Shown: piece by piece, positions 18,814 through 28,614 of the stretch | Layout: every line of letters starts with the position of its first letter | Position numbering within the stretch: the stretch's first letter is position 1 | Assembly: GCF_012295575.1 (NCBI RefSeq) | Contig: NZ_CP051180.1 | Location: 744,001 to 808,000, forward strand | Reading direction: 5' to 3' | DNA from: Ferrimonas lipolytica | GTDB taxonomy: Bacteria; Pseudomonadota; Gammaproteobacteria; Enterobacterales; Shewanellaceae | DNA length: 64,000 nucleotides | Program-made: the position numbers and the translations under genes | The notes under the pieces: generated by a model | Seen by the model: only the letters and a program-made list of their open reading frames with translations | The model's database searches: none | What the model was told of the DNA's origin: nothing

Positions 18814-19560
18814 ATGAGTGTCACTCTGGATCTATCCGGCAAAGTGGCGTTGGTCACTGGTGCAAGCCGTGGAATCGGTAAAGCTATCGCACTGCAACTA
18901 GTTGCGGCTGGTGCAAAGGTTATTGGTACCGCAACCAGTGATCGTGGTGCGGCAGCCATCGCTGAATATATTGGTGACAACGGCACCGGCATGGTCTTAA
19001 ATGTGACTGAGCAAACGTCTGTTGATGCCTTGTTTAGCGACATTAAAGCCAAGTTTGGCGAAGTTGACATCTTGGTTAACAATGCCGGCATCACGCGCGA
19101 TAATTTGATGATGCGAATGAAAGAAGATGAGTGGACCGATATTATCGATACCAACTTAACTTCGGTGTTCCGCACCTCAAAAGCGGTAATGCGCGCGATG
19201 ATGAAAAAACGTCATGGACGTATTATCAATATCGGTTCTGTTGTTGGTACCATGGGTAATGCTGGTCAGGTGAACTACTCTGCCGCTAAAGCAGGCTTAT
19301 TAGGTTTTACTAAGTCGCTAGCGAAAGAAGTTGCGAGCCGCGGGATCACCGTAAATGCGATCGCGCCCGGATTTATCCAAACGGATATGACCGATGAACT
19401 GACGGATGAGCAAAAAGCAGGCATTATGAATCAAGTGCCGACTGGTCGCTTGGGTCAAGCCCAAGAGATTGCTGATGCCGTTTTGTTCTTGGCATCTGAC
19501 CGTGCGGGATACATTACCGGTGAAACAATTCATATTAACGGCGGCATGGTAATGGCCTAA
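18814..19560 (+). CDS. fabG: 3-oxoacyl-ACP reductase
   Basis: FabG is the NADPH-dependent reductase of the elongation cycle. The start is the ATG at 18814, with GGGGAGA at 18801-18807; an upstream TTG frame overlaps the ribosome site and is rejected. The 248-residue SDR protein has TGASRGIG (15-22), NNAGITRD (89-96) and the catalytic Ser142, Tyr155 and Lys159. Confidence 0.96.
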   Translation: MSVTLDLSGKVALVTGASRGIGKAIALQLVAAGAKVIGTATSDRGAAAIAEYIGDNGTGMVLNVTEQTSVDALFSDIKAKFGEVDILVNNAGITRDNLMMRMKEDEWTDIIDTNLTSVFRTSKAVMRAMMKKRHGRIINIGSVVGTMGNAGQVNYSAAKAGLLGFTKSLAKEVASRGITVNAIAPGFIQTDMTDELTDEQKAGIMNQVPTGRLGQAQEIADAVLFLASDRAGYITGETIHINGGMVMA

Positions 19561-19648
19561 GGCCATCATGCAGTCAAAGGCAGTGAATTCGCTTCGAACT
19601 AACGTGAATTTGTAACTAAATTCGTGGTTTGACCACCAAGCTAAACGC

Positions 19649-19676
19649 TTGCATTGTATGTGGAATCGAATAAAAT
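19649..19676 (+). promoter_or_regulatory. Candidate promoter of acpP
   Basis: TTGCAT (19649-19654), 16 bp, TAAAAT (19671-19676), in the 163-bp gap before acpP. A separate acpP promoter is expected because ACP is made in large excess over the other Fab proteins. Confidence 0.6.
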
Positions 19677-19723
19677 AGTCGGCAATTCAACGCAAGTGCG
19701 TACCTGAATAGGAAAGTAAAATA

Positions 19724-19957
19724 ATGAGCAATATCGAAGAACGCGTTAAAAAAATCATCGTTGAGCAACTGGGCGTTAAAGAAGAAGAAGTGAAAGCTGA
19801 AGCTTCATTCGTTGACGATTTGGGCGCAGATTCTCTGGATACCGTTGAGTTGGTAATGGCTCTGGAAGAAGAGTTCGATACTGAAATCCCAGACGAAGAA
19901 GCTGAAAAGATTACTACTGTTCAGTCTGCTATCGACTACGTTCAAGCTAACCAATAA
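19724..19957 (+). CDS. acpP: Acyl carrier protein
   Basis: The 77-residue acidic protein has the phosphopantetheine attachment site DSLD (Ser37) within [18 protein letters not shown]. It carries growing acyl chains for FabD, FabF, FabG and FabH encoded alongside and for PlsX. AGGAAAG precedes the ATG. A terminator separates it from fabF, so part of its transcription is monocistronic. Confidence 0.98.
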   Translation: MSNIEERVKKIIVEQLGVKEEEVKAEASFVDDLGADSLDTVELVMALEEEFDTEIPDEEAEKITTVQSAIDYVQANQ

Positions 19958-19976
19958 GCTGAACTGATAAATTTTT

Positions 19977-20009
19977 AAAACAGGCGGCTTAACAGTCGCC
20001 TGTTTTTTT
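19977..20009 (+). terminator. Terminator between acpP and fabF
   Basis: AACAGGCG pairs with CGCCTGTT, followed by seven or more T residues (20003-20009). It probably lets acpP be expressed above fabF through partial read-through. Confidence 0.85.
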
Positions 20010-20025
20010 ATTTGCGGAGGTTACC

Positions 20026-21264
20026 GTGACTAAACGTCGTATCGTAGTTACTGGTATGGGGGCTGTTACCCCTGTAGGTAACGACACTGAAACTGCATGG
20101 AACAATTTGCTTGCTGGGACAAGTGGCGTCGGCCCAATCCCTCATTTTGACGCCAGCGAATTCGCAGTAAAGTTTTCTGCTTCGGTTAAAGACTTCAATG
20201 TTGAAGAATACCTAAGCAAGAAAGACGCCCGCAAAATGGACTTATTTATCCAATACGGAATGGCGGCTTCGATTCAAGCGCTAAAAGATTCCGGTTTGGA
20301 AATTAATGAAGCTAACGCTCACCGTGTCGGCGCCGCTATTGGCTCTGGTATGGGAGGCTTGCAACTGATTGAAGCGGCTAAAGATACCTTGGCGAAGTCG
20401 GGTCCACGCCGGATTTCACCGTTCTTTATTCCTTCAACCATCATCAACATGATTGCCGGTCACCTGTCTATCATGTATGGATTTACTGGCCCTAACATCG
20501 CCATTGTTACCGCTTGTACCACTGGTGTGCACAACATCGGTCAAGCGGCGCGTATGATCGCCTATGGTGATGCCGATGTGATGATCGCTGGCGGCGCAGA
20601 GATGGCGACGACTGAGCTGGGTGTTGGTGGTTTTGCTGCTGCTAAAGCACTGTCTACTCGCAATGACGACCCACAAACGGCTTCTCGTCCTTGGGATAAA
20701 GATCGCGACGGTTTCGTTATCGGTGATGGTGCAGGCGTTATCGTATTGGAAGAGTACGAGCATGCTAAAGCTCGCGGAGCGAAAATCTACGCTGAATTAG
20801 CGGGCTTTGGTATGAGCGGCGATGCTCACCACATGACCTCCCCATGGGACGATGGTCGTGGAGGCGCGGCGGCAATGCAAAATGCATTGAACGATGCCGA
20901 CGTTGCGCCGGAGTCTGTGGGTTATATCAACGCCCACGGCACATCTACTCCAGTAGGAGATATCGCCGAAGTTAACGGTGTTAAGAAGATTTTTGGCGAA
21001 CATGCCTACAAGTTGATTATGGGTTCGACCAAGTCGATGACCGGTCACTTATTAGGTGCTGCCGGTTCGGTTGAATCTATCTTTACCATCAAAGCGCTGC
21101 ACGATCAGAAAGTGCCGCCAACCATCAACTTGGAAAACCCAGGAGAAGGTTGCGATCTGGACTTTAACCCAGGGGGCGCTCGTGAAGTTGAGTTAGAGTA
21201 CGCTCTATGTAACTCCTTCGGCTTTGGCGGAACCAACGGTTCGCTGCTATTTAAGCGGGTATAA
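20026..21264 (+). CDS. fabF: Beta-ketoacyl-ACP synthase II
   Basis: FabF elongates acyl-ACP and controls unsaturated chain length at low temperature. The start is GTG at 20026 with GGAGG seven bases upstream. The 412-residue protein carries the Cys-His-His triad: Cys164 (TACTTGVH), His in NAHGTSTP near 304 and His in [10 protein letters not shown] near 341. A strong terminator closes the operon. Confidence 0.97.
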   Translation: MTKRRIVVTGMGAVTPVGNDTETAWNNLLAGTSGVGPIPHFDASEFAVKFSASVKDFNVEEYLSKKDARKMDLFIQYGMAASIQALKDSGLEINEANAHRVGAAIGSGMGGLQLIEAAKDTLAKSGPRRISPFFIPSTIINMIAGHLSIMYGFTGPNIAIVTACTTGVHNIGQAARMIAYGDADVMIAGGAEMATTELGVGGFAAAKALSTRNDDPQTASRPWDKDRDGFVIGDGAGVIVLEEYEHAKARGAKIYAELAGFGMSGDAHHMTSPWDDGRGGAAAMQNALNDADVAPESVGYINAHGTSTPVGDIAEVNGVKKIFGEHAYKLIMGSTKSMTGHLLGAAGSVESIFTIKALHDQKVPPTINLENPGEGCDLDFNPGGAREVELEYALCNSFGFGGTNGSLLFKRV

Positions 21265-21279
21265 AGCGCTTAAGTAAAG

Positions 21280-21307
21280 AAAAAGGCGCCCTTCGGGGCG
21301 CCTTTTT
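21280..21307 (+). terminator. Terminator after fabF
   Basis: AAAAAGGCGCCC pairs with GGGCGCCTTTTT around a TTCG tetraloop; textbook intrinsic terminator. Confidence 0.92.
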
Positions 21308-21408
21308 GCTATTTGACGTAATTTGCATTGTGTAACGAGATCTCAGCGCAGTATTTCTGCAATGAGTTTGGCAAGATAGATTGCATGCATATTTAAGGGA
21401 GTAAAGTA

Positions 21409-22269
21409 ATGAAAGTCGCGTTTATTGGTCTTGGTGTAATGGGCTACCCAATGGCTGGGCACCTGCAAAATGCCGGGCATCAGGTTTGTGTATACAACCG
21501 TACATTCGCTAAGGCTGAGCAGTGGGTAGCGCAACATGGTGGTCGCTGTGAAGCAACGCCGGCTTTGGCTGCGCAGGATGCACAGTTAGTGTTTGTGTGC
21601 GTAGGCAACGACAATGACCTGCGCTCGGTGCTGGTTGGCGATGACGGTGCCTTTGCTGGTATGGCTCCAGGCAGCATTTTGGTTGATCACACTACCGCCT
21701 CTGCAGACGTTGCCCGCGAGATGGACGACGTGGCTACCACGTTGCAATTGGGCTTTATCGACGCCCCAGTATCGGGTGGTCAGGCTGGTGCTGAGAACGG
21801 TGTATTGACGGTGATGGCCGGTGGAGACCAAACACAGTTCGAACAAGCGCAGCCGGTAATGGAGGCGTTTGCTCGCAGTGCTGTATTGATGGGGCCAGTC
21901 GGCAGCGGTCAGTTGACTAAGATGGTAAACCAGATCTGTATAGCTGGGGTAGTTCAGGGACTTGCAGAAGGGGTACATTTTGCTGAGAAGGCCGGCTTAG
22001 ATAGCAGTAAAGTATTTGATGTTATCGGTAAAGGCGCGGCGCAGTCGTGGCAGATGGATAACCGCCATAGCACCATGATCAAAGATGAATTTGATTTTGG
22101 CTTTGCAGTTGATTGGATGCGTAAAGATCTCGATATCGCCCTGACCGAAGCGCGCCGTAATGGCGCTCAGTTACCGCTAACGGCGTTGGTTGATCAGTTT
22201 TATGCTGAGGTGCAAAAGCTTGGTGGCAGTCGTTGGGACACCTCGTCGCTGAAGGCGCGATTAAATTAA
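21409..22269 (+). CDS. 3-hydroxyisobutyrate dehydrogenase family oxidoreductase
   Basis: The 286-residue protein has an N-terminal Rossmann fold with GLGVMGYPM, the family signature after the GxGxxG loop. The substrate motif DAPVSGGQAGAENG and the catalytic lysine in TKMVNQI follow. The family includes 3-hydroxyisobutyrate dehydrogenase, tartronate semialdehyde reductase and succinic semialdehyde reductases; the substrate cannot be fixed from sequence. It is monocistronic between two strong terminators. Confidence 0.9.
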   Translation: MKVAFIGLGVMGYPMAGHLQNAGHQVCVYNRTFAKAEQWVAQHGGRCEATPALAAQDAQLVFVCVGNDNDLRSVLVGDDGAFAGMAPGSILVDHTTASADVAREMDDVATTLQLGFIDAPVSGGQAGAENGVLTVMAGGDQTQFEQAQPVMEAFARSAVLMGPVGSGQLTKMVNQICIAGVVQGLAEGVHFAEKAGLDSSKVFDVIGKGAAQSWQMDNRHSTMIKDEFDFGFAVDWMRKDLDIALTEARRNGAQLPLTALVDQFYAEVQKLGGSRWDTSSLKARLN

Positions 22270-22300
22270 GGTAATCGCTCGATATCTGTTATCGACATAC

Positions 22301-22332
22301 AAAAACGCCACCGTAATTGCGGTGGCGTTTTC
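22301..22332 (+). terminator. Terminator after the HIBADH-family gene
   Basis: AACGCCACCG pairs with CGGTGGCGTT, followed by TTTTC. An A-run on the left could also serve cdd on the other strand. Confidence 0.88.
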
Positions 22333-22395
22333 TGTTAGGCGGTTGGTTTCGGTCGATTTAACAGGAACCAACTATGACGCCGATGTCTTAATTTT

Positions 22396-23286
22396 CTATT
22401 CTTGGTGGCCAAACACAACCTCGAGCTCAACATTACTGATGGAGGTTAGCGCCGACTTGCTGGCGCGAACTTGGCTGATTTCGGCGGCTTCTGCTTCAAT
22501 CAACAAAGCGCGTTGAATCGAAGTGAATGGCACCTGCTTTAACATCATCGCGTTTAGTGCCATCTGCATTGGCGGTAGACTTGGGTTGAACGCCGCGTTT
22601 TCGGCATAGCGGCCACAAAAATGCTGACCGTCTTCGGTTTCTAACACCACTGCAGCCGGGCTTTTGGAATAGGGCGCATAGCTGGCTTGCGCATGGCCTA
22701 ATGCCAACTGAACTAGCTCATCGGCAGACTCGATGGTGAGTGGCAGCGCCGGAGCACTCATCAAACCGTAACTTATGCCAAGATTTTTCGGCCCAAAGGC
22801 ATAAGGAAGGTAGTGCGATAGCGATTTGCTGCCTTCGTTGGGTAAGGTTATCTGGAGCTCTTTGGGTGTGGTTAGCTCATTCATAAACTGCCGACAGTGA
22901 CCACAAGGTGAGGCGTTAACAACGATATCGCTGATGCTTTTTTCACCCGCTAACCAGGCATGGCTAATGGCAGATTGCTCGCCATGTACGCTATGGAACA
23001 ACGTTTGTTGAGGCAGCTCCATATTGGCACCGAAATAGAGCGAACCGGACTCTCCGACCGCAATAGCTCCAACGTTAAAGCCGGATACTGGGGTATAAGC
23101 GAACTCGGCTGCCAGCGGCAGTAAAGCGAGCAATAGATCGTGGTCGACCAAACCACTTTGCTGCTCTAATGTCTCACGTTCAGCTGCGGTAAATTGCCCA
23201 TAAAACGGTTGCTCGAGTCGTGCTGCTAGTGACTTGGCAAGCGTCTTAGGCATTGCCGCTAAGATCGTTTGATAATTTATACTCAT
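22396..23286 (-). CDS. cdd: Cytidine deaminase, two-domain enterobacterial type
   Basis: Cdd deaminates cytidine and deoxycytidine for pyrimidine salvage. The 296-residue length matches the dimeric E. coli form, with a catalytic N-terminal and a degenerate C-terminal domain. Zinc ligands are His101, Cys128 and Cys131 (SPCGHC), with the proton-shuttling Glu103. The usual HAE reads HGE here (Gly102), confirmed from the GGC codon; it is a mild departure that keeps all catalytic groups. Monocistronic. Confidence 0.94.
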   Translation of the reverse strand: MSINYQTILAAMPKTLAKSLAARLEQPFYGQFTAAERETLEQQSGLVDHDLLLALLPLAAEFAYTPVSGFNVGAIAVGESGSLYFGANMELPQQTLFHSVHGEQSAISHAWLAGEKSISDIVVNASPCGHCRQFMNELTTPKELQITLPNEGSKSLSHYLPYAFGPKNLGISYGLMSAPALPLTIESADELVQLALGHAQASYAPYSKSPAAVVLETEDGQHFCGRYAENAAFNPSLPPMQMALNAMMLKQVPFTSIQRALLIEAEAAEISQVRASKSALTSISNVELEVVFGHQE

Positions 23287-23368
23287 CTGGAATTTCCAAA
23301 AAGAAACCTAGGCACAGTGTAGGTAGTTGCGAACTACATTATTGTGCGATTGCTCACGACTAATCGGC

Positions 23369-24781
23369 TTACAAGCTCTGAAGATAGTGTCCTAGGGCTG
23401 TAAGTAGGCGCATTTTATACTCATCTTCGTTATGGGTGCGAAATAGTTGTTCGAGCTGATAAACGTACTCTGGGTTATCTAATGTAGCGGCACAATGTTG
23501 TTGCCAGCGACTTAGCTCTGTCTCAGAAAGGGTGTGTGGGTAGTTACGGGCGCGGTACAGGAATAATAACGGCTCTAATCGAGGGTCATCAAATTGCGGA
23601 GTAAGCGCTGCTAGATTCTCCGCTGAGGTAGTGCGGATAAGCTCCATTTGAGCTCGGTCTGCATCGTTAAAGAAACCACCATACAATTGCTGATCAACCG
23701 GTTGGTTGGTTGCTTCACGAGCTTCATCGTCGAATAATTGGTGTAGCTTTTCACGGATCAGCTGATGGTTTTGGCGCAATAAACGAAAATGCTCACGGCA
23801 TTGTTGTTTATCGATGTCGAGACGTTCAGCACTGGCATCTTCTAAGACACTAGCGGGAGCAATAAACGGACTCTTGTTGAGGTGCACTAATTTAACCGGC
23901 ACTCGCGGCTCGCCTTCAGCGCGCTCACTGGCCTTCTGATAGAGCTTCTGCTTTAACGTCTCTACGTCCCATTCGATTAGTGGGGTTGGATCGAGACGCA
24001 TATCAATACAAGCAACTGCATTTTTATTGGTTGGATGCCATGCCATTGGTAAAACCAGCGATGCACAACCATTGCGGGCTGGGAAACGTGAGCTAATGTG
24101 GAGCAGCGGCTTTAACGTAAGGATGTCGATCTGAGCCGACACAGCTTGTTTTTTGCGCAGCGAAAAATACCAATCATATAGCTTTGGTTGCTTGTCTTTG
24201 ATTAGCTTTGCCATCGCAATGGTCGCTTTTACATCGGACACCGCGTCGTGGGCGTTTTCATGAGCTAAGCCATTAGCAACGGTAAGGTGTTCGAGCTTGA
24301 AGCTAGGCACGCCGGGTTCCCGCTCTGGCCATTCAATACCTTCAGGTCGCAACGCGTAGCAGGCGCGCACCAGATCAATGATGTCCCAGCGACTGTTACC
24401 GTTTTGCCATTCGCGGGCGTAGGGATCAAAGAAGTTACGGTAGAGAGTATAGCGGGTTACTTCGTCGTCGAAGCGGATGGAGTTATAGCCCACGGTACAG
24501 GTACCTGGCCGAGCCATCTGTTGGTGCACCTTGTTGATAAATTCAGCTTCAACTACGCCGACACGATTGGCTTTTTGCGGGGTAATACCGGTAACAAACA
24601 TCGCTTCGGGGCTGGGCAAGTAATCAACCGGCAGTTGGCAAAACACTTCAATCGGGTCGCCAATTGGGTTCAACTCCAAATCGGTGCGGATAGCTGCAAA
24701 CTGAGCTGGTTTGTCTTGGGACGGTTTAGCCCCCCAAGTTTCGTAATCGTGCCAAAGAAGGGTGGGCTGATTGTTGCTCAT
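23369..24781 (-). CDS. sbcB: Exodeoxyribonuclease I
   Basis: SbcB is a 3'-5' single-strand DNA exonuclease of the DEDDh family, involved in recombination and mismatch repair. The 470-residue protein begins with the exonuclease motif HDYETWG and PAQFAAIRTD, close to the E. coli enzyme. GYNSIRFDDE and HDAVSDVKATI follow. The C-terminal SH3-like and helical domains are present by length. Confidence 0.95.
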   Translation of the reverse strand: MSNNQPTLLWHDYETWGAKPSQDKPAQFAAIRTDLELNPIGDPIEVFCQLPVDYLPSPEAMFVTGITPQKANRVGVVEAEFINKVHQQMARPGTCTVGYNSIRFDDEVTRYTLYRNFFDPYAREWQNGNSRWDIIDLVRACYALRPEGIEWPEREPGVPSFKLEHLTVANGLAHENAHDAVSDVKATIAMAKLIKDKQPKLYDWYFSLRKKQAVSAQIDILTLKPLLHISSRFPARNGCASLVLPMAWHPTNKNAVACIDMRLDPTPLIEWDVETLKQKLYQKASERAEGEPRVPVKLVHLNKSPFIAPASVLEDASAERLDIDKQQCREHFRLLRQNHQLIREKLHQLFDDEAREATNQPVDQQLYGGFFNDADRAQMELIRTTSAENLAALTPQFDDPRLEPLLFLYRARNYPHTLSETELSRWQQHCAATLDNPEYVYQLEQLFRTHNEDEYKMRLLTALGHYLQSL

Positions 24782-25112
24782 GGTTGGTCGGTCTCAATCT
24801 ATAGGTGACGCAGGTGAATACTGGCTAGGATGAAGGGCAATCCATTGTTTGTCACGTATTGTCGCGAGTAGAGCACCGTGGCTGGGCAGATTTTGTCTCA
24901 CTGTTAGTTATCAAATCGGATTTGGTCTCAATAATGGCTAATGAGCTAGGAGGGTATCAATGTTGCAGATAGTTACTGCTATCGTTGTTGCTCCCAATTA
25001 ACTTGAGGTCAGCAAAGTTAGTTAAATATGTCAGTACTTTAGGTCTATTTAAAAACGGCTCAAACCGACTAAACTAACAATACGATTAAACTGATGTTTG
25101 GGTAGATGTGTC
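24782..25112. other. sbcB-mltF divergent spacer with a short leader-like ORF
   Basis: No full gene is visible. A 13-codon frame at 24960-25001 (MLQIVTAIVVAPN) follows a near-perfect AGGAGGG site (24948-24954) with 5-base spacing. It is rich in Ile and Val, like attenuator leader peptides, but no terminator/antiterminator pair was recognised after it. Confidence 0.3.
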
Positions 25113-26672
25113 ATGGGCGAACAGACACGAGTAACCGGTTGGCAGCGGTGGTGCCGTTGTAGCGTGCTGACGATGTTGCTGGCTGTTGTTGCGTGTGGCC
25201 AACAGGCGCCGCCAGAGCAGCAGCAAGAATCAATCAATGCGCCGGCACCCACTAAGGTGGCCCCAGTAAGTGTTGCTCCGTTAGATGACGTTTGGCCGAT
25301 ATTGGCACAACCCTCAGGTGGTGATCTCGATGAGATGCTTGCGCGCGGTGAGATCCGCATCCTGACTACCTTTACGCTTGGCTGGTACTACATCGAGCAG
25401 GGACAACCCAGTGGCATCACCTATCAATTAACCCAACTGTTCGAGCGCTATGTTCATAAAACCTTAGGTGACAAGGCTAAAGGAGTGAAGGTTACGGTTA
25501 TTCCTGTTCGGCGTGATCAGCTGTTGATGCACCTTAATAATGGTCACGGTGACTTGGTGTTTGCCAACATGACCATTACTGCTGCACGTCAAGAGCAGAT
25601 CGATTTTTCCACGCCGTTGACAAGTTCGGCTCGGGAGGTATTGGTTACTGGTGTGGATTATCCAGCGCTGCAAGGCATAACGGATTTGTCTGGCGCCACA
25701 GTGGTGGTTCGTAAAGAGTCGAGCTATTACCAGAGCTTGTTACGCTTGAACGATGAGTTGCAAGAGCGTGGTATGAAACCGGTTAATATTCAACTTGCTG
25801 ATCCTCGCTTGGAGGATGAAGACCTGATGCAAATGGTCGCACAAGGGCACTACCCAGCCAGTGTTGTCGATGAACATAAAACCTGGCCTTGGCAACTGGC
25901 TTTGGCTGAGATGAAGGTACATCAACAAGTGGCGCTGCGTGAACACGGACGTATCGCCTTTGGTCTGAGAAAGAACAGCCCGCAATTAAACGAGCTGATT
26001 GATGGTTTTGCTGAAACGGTATCTATCGGTAGCAAAGAGTTCAACATGCTGGTGAATCGCTATCTAAAGAGGGGTAGTTGGGTTAAGTCGGCGCTGTCCG
26101 ACGAAGCCTTTGATAGAGCTGACGAGATGATCCCGCTATTCAAAAAATATGGTGAAAAATATCAGCTTGATTGGGTGTTGTTGATGTCATTCGCTTATCA
26201 AGAGTCGCGCTTTAACCCTAAGGCGCGGAGCCATGCCGGTGCCATCGGTGTGATGCAGGTGATGCCGTCCACCGCCAAAGATAAGCGAGTCAACATCGAT
26301 AATATCTACGATCTTGAGAACAACATCCACGCCGGCACCAAATACCTTAGTGTGCTACGAGATCGTTATTTCAATGAACCGCAGCTATCGGACTTTAATC
26401 GCACGGTGTTTGCTATGGCGGCCTACAATGCCGGTCCCAATCGCATTAACCGGTTAAGGCGCCAAGCGAGCAAGCGCGGCTTTGACAGCGACGTATGGTT
26501 TCAGAATGTTGAGAACTTAGTTGCAGCGCAAGTTGGCCAAGAACCAATTACGTATGTCTCCAACATATACCGCTTTTATATTATCTATAAGCGGGTACTA
26601 GCGGAAGCTACGGAACGCGATCTTATTCGTGAGCGGTTACAGGTTTCACCGCCACAGGCCCCCGACGCTTAG
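25113..26672 (+). CDS. mltF: MltF-like membrane-bound lytic murein transglycosylase with solute-binding domain
   Basis: The product has an N-terminal hydrophobic segment ending in VVACG, a plausible lipobox. A Pro/Gln-rich linker, a periplasmic solute-binding (SBP_bac_3) domain at about 75-315 and a C-terminal SLT domain follow. Catalytic Glu lies in YQESRFNPKARS, with GVMQVMPSTA and AAYNAGPNR after it. In MltF the SBP-like domain regulates the muramidase domain. The ATG at 25113 is preferred to an in-frame TTG at 25098. The 3' end overlaps the convergent tgpA-like gene by 50 bp. E. coli MltF lacks a lipobox, so orthology is not exact. Confidence 0.85.
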   Translation: MGEQTRVTGWQRWCRCSVLTMLLAVVACGQQAPPEQQQESINAPAPTKVAPVSVAPLDDVWPILAQPSGGDLDEMLARGEIRILTTFTLGWYYIEQGQPSGITYQLTQLFERYVHKTLGDKAKGVKVTVIPVRRDQLLMHLNNGHGDLVFANMTITAARQEQIDFSTPLTSSAREVLVTGVDYPALQGITDLSGATVVVRKESSYYQSLLRLNDELQERGMKPVNIQLADPRLEDEDLMQMVAQGHYPASVVDEHKTWPWQLALAEMKVHQQVALREHGRIAFGLRKNSPQLNELIDGFAETVSIGSKEFNMLVNRYLKRGSWVKSALSDEAFDRADEMIPLFKKYGEKYQLDWVLLMSFAYQESRFNPKARSHAGAIGVMQVMPSTAKDKRVNIDNIYDLENNIHAGTKYLSVLRDRYFNEPQLSDFNRTVFAMAAYNAGPNRINRLRRQASKRGFDSDVWFQNVENLVAAQVGQEPITYVSNIYRFYIIYKRVLAEATERDLIRERLQVSPPQAPDA

Positions 26673-28614
26673 CCTGATTGGTCTGCCGAATAAAGAATTG
26701 AAAGCGGCCTCGGAGCCGCTTTATTTTGGCCGGCGTTGGCGTAGCCTGGTATTGCACCTCGATAAACAGCCGACAAAACGGCAGATAAGCGTCGTACAGT
26801 GCTTGTGAATGCTGCTGCACCCGTTCTAAATGAGCTAGCGGCGCTTCATTATCCAATCGTTGTATGCCCCAACGACTTAGGCGTTGTTGGGCTTTGTTAT
26901 AAAGCCTAATAGGTGTCGGAGTTGGTTTAGTTCGAGATAACAACCCAGATTGACTGATGCCAACCAGTAACAAGATAAACCCGAGTAAAACGGCCAATTT
27001 CCACCACTGAAAGCCTCCCAGCCACTCCTGCCAAAAACTAATTTGCCGTTTATGGTCGAAACCGATGACGTGGCGACTCCACTGGTAATCCAGTTGCTCA
27101 AGCACTCCGCGTAGGTGCCAGATAGCGCGACTGTTGCGCCACGTGAATAAGCCGCTTTGTTGGCTGAACTCCGGTTGTTGTGACAAGGTTGCTTCCGCTC
27201 CCTGTTCTACTCGTTCCGGTGCGACCGCTGCGGTTGGATCGATGCGTTGCCAGCCTTGCAATGGCAGCCAATACTCAACCCAAGCGTGGGCGTTGTATTG
27301 ATATACCGATACAAACTCATTGTTTAAGCCTCTTTCACCACCTTGATAACCGGTAACGATGCGCGCAGGAACTCCGGCAGCACGGGCGACAAACACCATT
27401 GTTGAGGCGTAATGTCCACAGAAGCCAGCTTTGGTGTTAAACAGAAAACCGTCTATCTGTTCACCACCGAGCGGCGGTGGTGATAGCGTGTAACGAAATG
27501 GATTCTGGCGGAAGTGGCTCATTATTGCCGCCATACGCTGTTGCGGCTGTGGGTATTGTTCGCGCAGTTGTTGGGCCCACTGCCGAGCCAACGGGTTGCC
27601 ATGAGCCGGTAGTAATAAGTTTTGTTGCTCCGCCTCCAATGATAACGACATCGCCGCCGGATAATGGCCCTGCTGTAGGTCAATTTTAGTACGGCTGATC
27701 AATGGCACTTGCCAATGAAGCTGTTGTGCTGCTTGTGGACGTAGGCGAGAACTGTCGCTGCGACTGCCACGCAGGGTTGCCAACCAAGTTTGATTGTTGG
27801 CCTCAACCTGAAGGCTATAGTCGAGAAATGGTGCCATCGGTTGATAATGCTCAGCGGGTTCAGTTGCTACATTGGCACTGGCGCTCCAACGGCGACCATC
27901 GTAACTGTCCAGAATCAATGCGCGCCAATACAGTTGTTCTGCTGGTGGAGGGTCATCAGTAAAGCTGGCGCGCATCACCAGCTCATCGGAGCGAGTAAGT
28001 TGGGCGATATCACCTAATGCCATCGAGTCCGATAGGCCGGTTCGAGCCAAGGTACTGGTTTGAATTTGCCACATTGGCGGTAACCGTGGAATGAGTACAA
28101 ATAGGGCGATGGCCAGCGGCAGGCTAGCGACGATCAGTTTGAGCGAGAGAATAAAGGTGTGTTTAGTCTCTTGGCTGCGATAGTTGCTGAGCATACAGGC
28201 ACTGTTAAGCGCCACCATCAGGATGAGCTGAACTGACATTATCGCGCCAAAGCGATCTATCAGATGTAAGCCGATTAGGAAGTATCCAGTAAGCAATACC
28301 ACCATCAGATCCTTGCCGCTTTTGGTTTCGATGCTCTTTAGGCTGTAACCAAGTAACAGCAAGTTGATTAAGGTGGCCATGGTGCCATTACCACTTAACT
28401 GTGAGAATAGCGCCGCGGCGGTACCAATGCCTAGCAGGTTGAGTAACCAGCGAGGGGGGCTGGCCCAACGGGCAAAGAATATGCCTAGCCGCCACAGTAA
28501 ACACAGGCTGACGATGGCTAGTGTCCAGTGGCTCGCTTGATCCATTAACGGCACCATAATGGCGACTTGAGTAAGCAGCATCCAGCCTTGGGTTGCACGG
28601 CTAATGCCGCTCAT
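26623..28614 (-). CDS. TgpA-like membrane transglutaminase-fold protein
   Basis: The product of 663 residues has five to six N-terminal membrane segments (about 15-185) and a periplasmic transglutaminase-like domain with catalytic Cys in KAGFCGHYAS and His in NAHAWVEYW. A late membrane segment and a C-terminal DUF4129-like tail follow. The ATG complementary to 28612-28614 overlaps the stop of the DUF58 gene as ATGA, with CAGGAGGG upstream; a longer start is rejected. TgpA is essential in Pseudomonas aeruginosa, but its exact substrate is not firmly known. Last gene of the MoxR-DUF58-TgpA operon. Confidence 0.9.
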   Translation of the reverse strand: MSGISRATQGWMLLTQVAIMVPLMDQASHWTLAIVSLCLLWRLGIFFARWASPPRWLLNLLGIGTAAALFSQLSGNGTMATLINLLLLGYSLKSIETKSGKDLMVVLLTGYFLIGLHLIDRFGAIMSVQLILMVALNSACMLSNYRSQETKHTFILSLKLIVASLPLAIALFVLIPRLPPMWQIQTSTLARTGLSDSMALGDIAQLTRSDELVMRASFTDDPPPAEQLYWRALILDSYDGRRWSASANVATEPAEHYQPMAPFLDYSLQVEANNQTWLATLRGSRSDSSRLRPQAAQQLHWQVPLISRTKIDLQQGHYPAAMSLSLEAEQQNLLLPAHGNPLARQWAQQLREQYPQPQQRMAAIMSHFRQNPFRYTLSPPPLGGEQIDGFLFNTKAGFCGHYASTMVFVARAAGVPARIVTGYQGGERGLNNEFVSVYQYNAHAWVEYWLPLQGWQRIDPTAAVAPERVEQGAEATLSQQPEFSQQSGLFTWRNSRAIWHLRGVLEQLDYQWSRHVIGFDHKRQISFWQEWLGGFQWWKLAVLLGFILLLVGISQSGLLSRTKPTPTPIRLYNKAQQRLSRWGIQRLDNEAPLAHLERVQQHSQALYDAYLPFCRLFIEVQYQATPTPAKIKRLRGRFQFFIRQTNQAKRRGPVAVKPVTAHE

